NCBI GenBank assembly: GCA_018823705.1
Contig: JAHJHP010000089.1
Span: 1-34,765, forward strand
DNA from: Candidatus Omnitrophota bacterium
Lineage (GTDB): Bacteria; Omnitrophota; Gorgyraeia; 2-01-FULL-45-10
Direction: 5' to 3'
Length of the DNA stretch: 34,765 nt
Positions within the stretch are counted from its first letter, which is position 1. Every line of letters begins with the position of its first letter. This document shows, piece after piece, positions 30,499 through 34,765 of the stretch. The notes beneath the pieces were generated by a model. The model had not been told where the DNA came from. It saw nothing but the letters and a program-made list of their open reading frames with translations, and ran no database searches. A program made the translations under genes and the position numbers.

Positions 30499-30777
30499 CC
30501 GGATTTACCCCATTTAAACTAATTACTGTATACCGTTATAATAGAGAATTATGTCTTGGTGCCGTTTCTATTCATCATTACTAGTATTTCGTAGCTACCT
30601 TTTCGTTCGTGTTTACATATAAAGTATATCATAGTCGCCACCTTTGTCAATACTTAATATCTACCTTTTTTATGCTTTAATTTATAGGTGTGAAAAATGA
30701 GATAGCCCCATTCAGCACGAAAAATAGGGACAGCGCCCATTTTCCTGTAATCATTCTTCGGAAAATGGGCGCTGTCC
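30499..30777. other. AT-rich intergenic region between the RND gene and the giant gene
   Basis: This 279-base stretch has no gene. It contains most of the inverted repeat at 30719-30786, the minus-strand promoter at 30623-30650, and an untranslated leader of about 117 bases (30499-30615). I see no recognisable riboswitch or small RNA in the leader. Confidence 0.7.
30623..30650 (-). promoter_or_regulatory. Sigma-70-type promoter driving the giant gene
   Basis: On the minus strand, TTGACA (30650-30645) is followed after 16 bases by TATACT (30628-30623), one mismatch from the full consensus. Transcription would start near 30615. The giant gene therefore likely has its own constitutive-type promoter rather than depending on the RND operon. 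No operator is evident. Confidence 0.7.
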
Positions 30778-30786
30778 CTATTTTTC
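30719..30786. repeat. 27-bp perfect inverted repeat with 14-base loop; REP-like element or terminator
   Basis: Arms at 30719-30745 and 30760-30786 are exact reverse complements (core AGGGACAGCGCCCATTTT); the loop is 30746-30759. The stem starts with an A-run and ends with a T-run on either strand, so it could end transcription from the RND genes. The right arm overlaps the last codons and TAG stop (30778-30780) of the RND gene, suggesting that the element inserted there or that the gene end was remade. GGGACAG-type palindromes are common as dispersed REP-like elements, often linked to Y1 (IS200-type) transposases, but none is in this window. Confidence 0.85.
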
Positions 30787-33700
30787 ACCACGCGGCTTGA
30801 AGATATGGATATTTGCTAATAAAGCTTTGAGGCGGATTCCAGCATTTTCAGATACTACATATATGCTCGGTATTATAAGAAGCGTAAGGACCGTGGAACT
30901 GATCAGCCCTCCCCCGACGGTTATTGCCAGCGGACTCCATAGGTTAGACCCTTCCGTAGTGCTCATAGCCATCGGCAATAATCCGAGAAGAGTGGTTATC
31001 GTCGTCATGAGTATCGGCCTGAGCCTGTCTCTGGATGCCGCTATTGCCGCTTTTATGTAATTGGCCTTCTTTTTGCGCAGTTGGTTTATGTGATCTATCA
31101 AAAGTATCGCGTTATTCACCACGATACCTCCGAGCATCATGATCCCTACCAGAACGCCCATCCCAACCGACTTGCCGGTTAAATATAGGGCTATCGCAAC
31201 ACCTACAAGCGCCAGCGGCACAGAAACCATTATTATGAAGGGCTGGTAATAAGACTCAAATAGAGACGCCAGCACAAGATATATAAGCACCACTATGAGC
31301 CATATTATTATCTTGAACTGTTTCTGGGTGGCCATCATAGTAGGGTAGTTTCCGCCAATCCTGTAGTAATAACCATCCGGGAGCCTCAGGTCTCCGAAAG
31401 CCTCTTTCGTGAGATCGGCCGCTTTTGAGAGCGGATACTTACCGACATTGGCGCTAACCTGTATCATCCTTGTCTTGTTCTTACGCCATATTTCACTTGG
31501 CCCCAGGCCGTATTTGAAATCGGCTACCTGATCAAGGTATACCCTGTCATCGTTCTTATTCGTGAATATAAGCTTATGGAGATCTTTAAACGTTTTTCTG
31601 TACTTCTCGTCAAGCCTGGCTATCGTCTCGACCTCGCTCGCAGACGTATGGTAAAGGGTGGCGCGCAATCCTCGCATCTGGGCATGTACGGCATCAGCCA
31701 CGTCGGTGACCGTCATATTAAATATATCTGCCTTCTTCTTGTCGATCTTAAGTCCAAGCTCGGGGCGGCCTTCTCTCATCCTTATCTTAGTATCCGTGAA
31801 CCCTTTTACCGATCCGAGCCTGGTGGCCATCGATATCGCCACTTCACGCATAGTATCGTATTCGTAACCAAATAACTCTATTATAATCTCTTTCGTGCCC
31901 ACCTCCTGCGCTTCCTCAAAATATATGAACGCCGGCTTCAGTTTTTCAACTTTCGGGCGCAATGTTTCGATGACTTCAGCAACAGACCGGCGACGCTTCA
32001 AAAGGCTCACGAGCTCCACATACACCTTGCTCGACCAGGGTTCGACGCGGGCGGAAAACGTCTTGACTTCGGGGATCTCCTTAACTATCGCCTCCACCTT
32101 TTTTACTATCACGTCCGTGGCGTCAAGTTTTGCGCCCGTAGGCAATTCTATAAATATTGTAAATCTGTTCTGCTCGGTCGTTCCCATAAATTCCATACCC
32201 AGCCTGCCAAGCCCGAATATCGCTATTATAAATGCTACAAAAGCTATAATATAAATGTTTCGGGCATTCCGTAAGACATAGATAACTCCTTTTCGCTGGG
32301 CCTTATACAGCATCCTCATAAAACCTACGACGTTGGCCTTACCGTATCCTTTTGGTATATCTTTGATCGAAAAGCGTATTCTTGAGGATAGGAGCGGCAC
32401 AACCGTTATGGAAACGAAAAGCGATACGACGAGCGAGATAGTGACAGTCCAGGCGACTCCGCCGTAAAGCAGCTTGATCTCCTCCCCTACGAATACCATC
32501 GGTAAAAATACGACTATTGTCGTCAGAGTAGAAGCCCATATCGCTACCCATACTTCCTCCGCGCCCGCTATGCTTGCCGGCATTCCCGCCATGCCGTCCT
32601 CATTCTTCTTCAGGATGTTTTCGAAAACGACTATCGAATTATCGACAAGCATTCCCACTCCCAGCGCCAGGCCGAATAACGTCATGAAATTTATAGATAA
32701 CTTCATCGACCACATAAATATGAAGGTGATGATGACCGATATGGGAATAGCCGAGCTCACTATCAGCACCGGCCTTACTTTTTTCAGTATCATCGCCGCA
32801 ATGATCATCGCCCCCAGAATGGGGTATAAAAAATTGGGCGGGATGAATAGTATTACCAGTAAAAGCGCCGTGACAAGCACTATCATCTTCCTGTTCAGTT
32901 TTACCAGGAAATATAACAGCACGATTATTATCAGCCCCGCTCCCTGTAACAGCGCCACCTTAAGGTTCTCTATCGACTTCTGTATAAAGTCCGCCTGGTT
33001 GCTCGTTATGACAAGTTGCAGATCTTTGGGCAATGTCGCGCGTAAACGGTCTATCTCATCCACGACTGATTTCGCCACAAGGATGGTATTGGCGGTCGAC
33101 TCCTTCTGCACGTATATTGAGACGACGGGGCGCACATTGACACGCGCATAACCTGTGGGATCCAGGTAAGAATCAAGCACTGTGGCAACATCTTTAAGGC
33201 GCACTATCGTTCCGTCCGGCGTGGCCGTTACCGGAATATTCTTTATGTCGTCCACCGACAAATAAAAGCCGATCGTCCGTATTATATATTTATCTTTAGC
33301 GCGCTCTATGTCTCCGGATAGCAGGTTCAGGTTATTGGCGCCGATCATAGCTATTATACGATCCAGCGAAAGATTATACGCCGCCATCCTCCGCTGATCG
33401 GCCTCTACGAGGATCTTTCGCTCTCTTCCGCCGGCAACCTCCGCGTCAGCCACTCCCGATATGCGTTTTATCGCCTCACGTACATTCTCGTCCACGATCT
33501 TCCGTATCTCTTCCGTTGTGCGCTTTAAACTTGTGATAGAAATGATGACTATCGGGACGTCCGACCGCTTGAATTGGGCTATAATGGGTTTTTCGATCTC
33601 TTTGGGAAGTTTGTTCTTCACGCGCGCGAACTTTTCGCGCACTTCCAGCGCGGCGAACTCCATCGGTATGCCCGGTTCGAAGCTCAGGACTACCGTGGAT

Positions 33701-33966
33701 TCTCCTTCCTTGGATATCGACAGCATCTCTTCCAGGTGCGTGACCGTACCTACGCCCTCTTCGACGATCTTAGTCACCATGGACTCCACTTCCGTAGGAG
33801 GAATGCCGCCGCGCACCTCGATTATTATGCTTATCTCACCGAAGCTTATATTGGGGTATAGTTCGACCGGCAGCTGCATGAGGCATACGACGCCCAAAAG
33901 AAGGAGCATCGAATAGATCATCAGCATCGTGACGGGTCTATTGATGGAAAAAGACGGCAGGCTCAT
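30778..33966 (-). CDS. RND-family efflux transporter permease (HAE1/AcrB type)
   Basis: A 1,062-residue inner-membrane proton-driven exporter of hydrophobic compounds that normally works as a trimer with a periplasmic adaptor and a TolC-type channel. It starts MSLPSFSINRPVTMLM, the usual HAE1 N terminus and first helix, followed by LPVELYPNI, two porter domains and the C-terminal six-helix block with LASLFESYYQP, GGIVVNNAILLID and RLRPILMTT. In helix 4 the AcrB Asp pair is D442-N443 (LVDNSIVV), and the helix-10 Lys is N (N951-N952), so the proton relay differs from AcrB, as in many HAE1 relatives. About 36-40 extra hydrophobic residues (about 361-396) sit between the usual helices 2 and 3. 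The start overlaps the stop of the upstream RND gene (ATGA), implying coupled translation. The stop lies inside the inverted repeat. Substrate unknown. Confidence 0.93.
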   Translation of the reverse strand: MSLPSFSINRPVTMLMIYSMLLLLGVVCLMQLPVELYPNISFGEISIIIEVRGGIPPTEVESMVTKIVEEGVGTVTHLEEMLSISKEGESTVVLSFEPGIPMEFAALEVREKFARVKNKLPKEIEKPIIAQFKRSDVPIVIISITSLKRTTEEIRKIVDENVREAIKRISGVADAEVAGGRERKILVEADQRRMAAYNLSLDRIIAMIGANNLNLLSGDIERAKDKYIIRTIGFYLSVDDIKNIPVTATPDGTIVRLKDVATVLDSYLDPTGYARVNVRPVVSIYVQKESTANTILVAKSVVDEIDRLRATLPKDLQLVITSNQADFIQKSIENLKVALLQGAGLIIIVLLYFLVKLNRKMIVLVTALLLVILFIPPNFLYPILGAMIIAAMILKKVRPVLIVSSAIPISVIITFIFMWSMKLSINFMTLFGLALGVGMLVDNSIVVFENILKKNEDGMAGMPASIAGAEEVWVAIWASTLTTIVVFLPMVFVGEEIKLLYGGVAWTVTISLVVSLFVSITVVPLLSSRIRFSIKDIPKGYGKANVVGFMRMLYKAQRKGVIYVLRNARNIYIIAFVAFIIAIFGLGRLGMEFMGTTEQNRFTIFIELPTGAKLDATDVIVKKVEAIVKEIPEVKTFSARVEPWSSKVYVELVSLLKRRRSVAEVIETLRPKVEKLKPAFIYFEEAQEVGTKEIIIELFGYEYDTMREVAISMATRLGSVKGFTDTKIRMREGRPELGLKIDKKKADIFNMTVTDVADAVHAQMRGLRATLYHTSASEVETIARLDEKYRKTFKDLHKLIFTNKNDDRVYLDQVADFKYGLGPSEIWRKNKTRMIQVSANVGKYPLSKAADLTKEAFGDLRLPDGYYYRIGGNYPTMMATQKQFKIIIWLIVVLIYLVLASLFESYYQPFIIMVSVPLALVGVAIALYLTGKSVGMGVLVGIMMLGGIVVNNAILLIDHINQLRKKKANYIKAAIAASRDRLRPILMTTITTLLGLLPMAMSTTEGSNLWSPLAITVGGGLISSTVLTLLIIPSIYVVSENAGIRLKALLANIHIFKPRGEK

Positions 33967-34765
33967 TGTTTTTTCTTAAATATCTTTTTGGTGATGTCGT
34001 GAACGCCTAAATATACGGTGGGTATGACGATGAGAGTTAAGAATGTGGCTACCGCAAGCCCTCCCATTACTGTTATAGCCATCGGAGAGCGCAGCTCCGA
34101 TCCCTCACCTTTTATAAACGCCATGGGCGCGAGGCCGAGGATGGTTGTCAGCGCGGTCATCAGGATCGGCCTGAGACGCACTTTACTGGAGTATATCGCG
34201 GCATCCTTTGCGCTCATCCCCTTTGACCTGGATTGATTTATATAATCTATCAGCACGATGGCGTTGTTTACGACTATTCCTCCCAGGATCCCGACACCCA
34301 TAAACACATAAGCGCTTATGCTCGTTCCGGTAAAGAAGAGCCCGAGAGACACTCCTATCAGCGAAAGCGGTATCGTGAACATGATTATCAAAGGCTGCCA
34401 TAAGCTTTCGAATAATGCGGCCATTATCATATAGACCAGCAGGAAAGCCGCTATTATGGCGTTCTGCATGCTGTTGAACGATGCTTTCATGTCCTCAGTC
34501 TCACCGGTAAGCTTCACAATATAATTCTTAGGAACATTGAGGCCCGTTATCATCTGGTTCACATCGCTGATCACGTCTTTGATCGGCCTGTCATAAACAT
34601 TTGCGGAGACAGTAACCACCCTCTCCTGATTAAGCCTTCGTATCTCGCTTGGGCCCTTACCGCGGGAGAAAGTGGCGACGCTGGAGAGCTGCACGCTCAC
34701 TCCTGAGGGGGATAGTATGTCCAGCCTTGAGAGCTTGCTAAAATTATCGCGATCCTGCTTTCTCA
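33963..34765 (-). CDS. RND-family efflux transporter permease, C-terminal part (5' end outside window)
   Basis: The frame is open to the right window edge, giving 266 complete residues before the stop; the GTG near 34700 is not a real start because homologous sequence (SRLDILSPSGVSVQL) continues upstream of it. Seen here: the end of the second porter domain (SRGKGPSEIRRLNQERV, the typical substrate-domain strand) and the last membrane helices with AALFESLWQPL, GGIVVNNAIVLID, VRLRPILMTAL and the C-terminal basic tail KKIFKKKQ. It is a close paralogue of the next gene, with the same NN in helix 10. Tandem RND permease genes often form heteromeric pumps. Stop and next start share ATGA. Confidence 0.92.
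   Translation of the reverse strand, partial: RKQDRDNFSKLSRLDILSPSGVSVQLSSVATFSRGKGPSEIRRLNQERVVTVSANVYDRPIKDVISDVNQMITGLNVPKNYIVKLTGETEDMKASFNSMQNAIIAAFLLVYMIMAALFESLWQPLIIMFTIPLSLIGVSLGLFFTGTSISAYVFMGVGILGGIVVNNAIVLIDYINQSRSKGMSAKDAAIYSSKVRLRPILMTALTTILGLAPMAFIKGEGSELRSPMAITVMGGLAVATFLTLIVIPTVYLGVHDITKKIFKKKQ

Noticed and set aside
191-29229. Many other plus-strand ORFs of 60-225 codons
   Set aside because: All overlap the giant minus-strand frame, have no domain signatures or convincing ribosome binding sites, and follow from its codon use.
1-30498. Splitting the giant frame into several genes at internal Met codons near signal-like segments
   Set aside because: There is no stop codon anywhere in the frame, so separate genes would need unseen stops; post-translational processing is the more economical alternative.
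32474-33151. A 225-codon plus-strand ORF opposite the RND gene
   Set aside because: Antisense to conserved RND membrane helices; its Ser/Ile/Thr-rich translation mirrors hydrophobic codons.
33963-34700. Treating the upstream RND fragment as a complete 245-residue gene starting with GTG at 34700
   Set aside because: The frame stays open to the window edge and RND porter-domain sequence continues upstream, so it is the 3' end of a longer gene.
1-34765. tRNA, rRNA, CRISPR array or transposase gene
   Set aside because: No cloverleaf, rRNA core sequence, regularly spaced direct repeats or transposase motifs were seen on either strand.

Overview
The window holds three genes, all on the minus strand. 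(1) Positions 34765 to 33963 are the 3' part of an RND (HAE1/AcrB-type) transporter gene that begins outside the window. (2) Positions 33966 to 30778 are a complete second RND transporter, coupled to the first by a 4-base ATGA overlap. (3) After a 279-base intergenic region with a near-consensus sigma-70 promoter and a 27-bp perfect inverted repeat, a single giant reading frame starts at 30498 and runs off the left edge without a stop: at least 10,166 codons, roughly 1.1 MDa. Plus-strand ORFs across this stretch are antisense shadows.

Residue r of the giant protein lies at about 30498-3(r-1). From N to C terminus I see: signal peptide (1-54); a ChaN/TraB-like domain (about 100-526); a methyltransferase-like domain (830-1103); an internal signal-like segment (1112-1143); two HExxH metallopeptidase-like regions (about 1180-1433 and 1507-1757) separated by a membrane segment with a very basic flank; a well-conserved SecA-like motor with P-loop, DEAD, SGT and RGID motifs (1758-2343); a multi-pass membrane block (2551-2951); a glucoamylase/DUF3131-like (alpha/alpha)6 domain whose two halves appear in swapped order (3077-3513); a peptidoglycan-binding domain (3583-3644); a long tandem array of TolC-like strand-plus-hairpin units (about 3968-5253, about as long as three TolC protomers); about 2,100 residues of unassigned helix; an OpgH/MdoH-like GT2 glucosyltransferase flanked by membrane helices and split by a beta-rich insertion of about 650 residues (7367-9023); unassigned helical repeats; an internal lipobox; and HEAT-like repeats at the window edge.

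The module list suggests an envelope-spanning machine: a cytoplasmic SecA-like ATPase and an OpgH-like glucan synthase, a glucan-processing fold, wall anchoring, and an outer-membrane-channel-like array, all in one chain. The two RND pumps upstream normally need a TolC partner, and the only TolC-like sequence here is inside the giant protein. These functional links are inference.

Giant genes of this size, frequent ATA (Ile) and AGG/AGA (Arg) codons, and a Gram-negative envelope repertoire point to an Omnitrophota (former OP3)-like bacterium, a group known for giant ORFs. This is a guess from composition and style, with no marker gene in the window. No tRNA, rRNA, CRISPR or transposase gene is visible.
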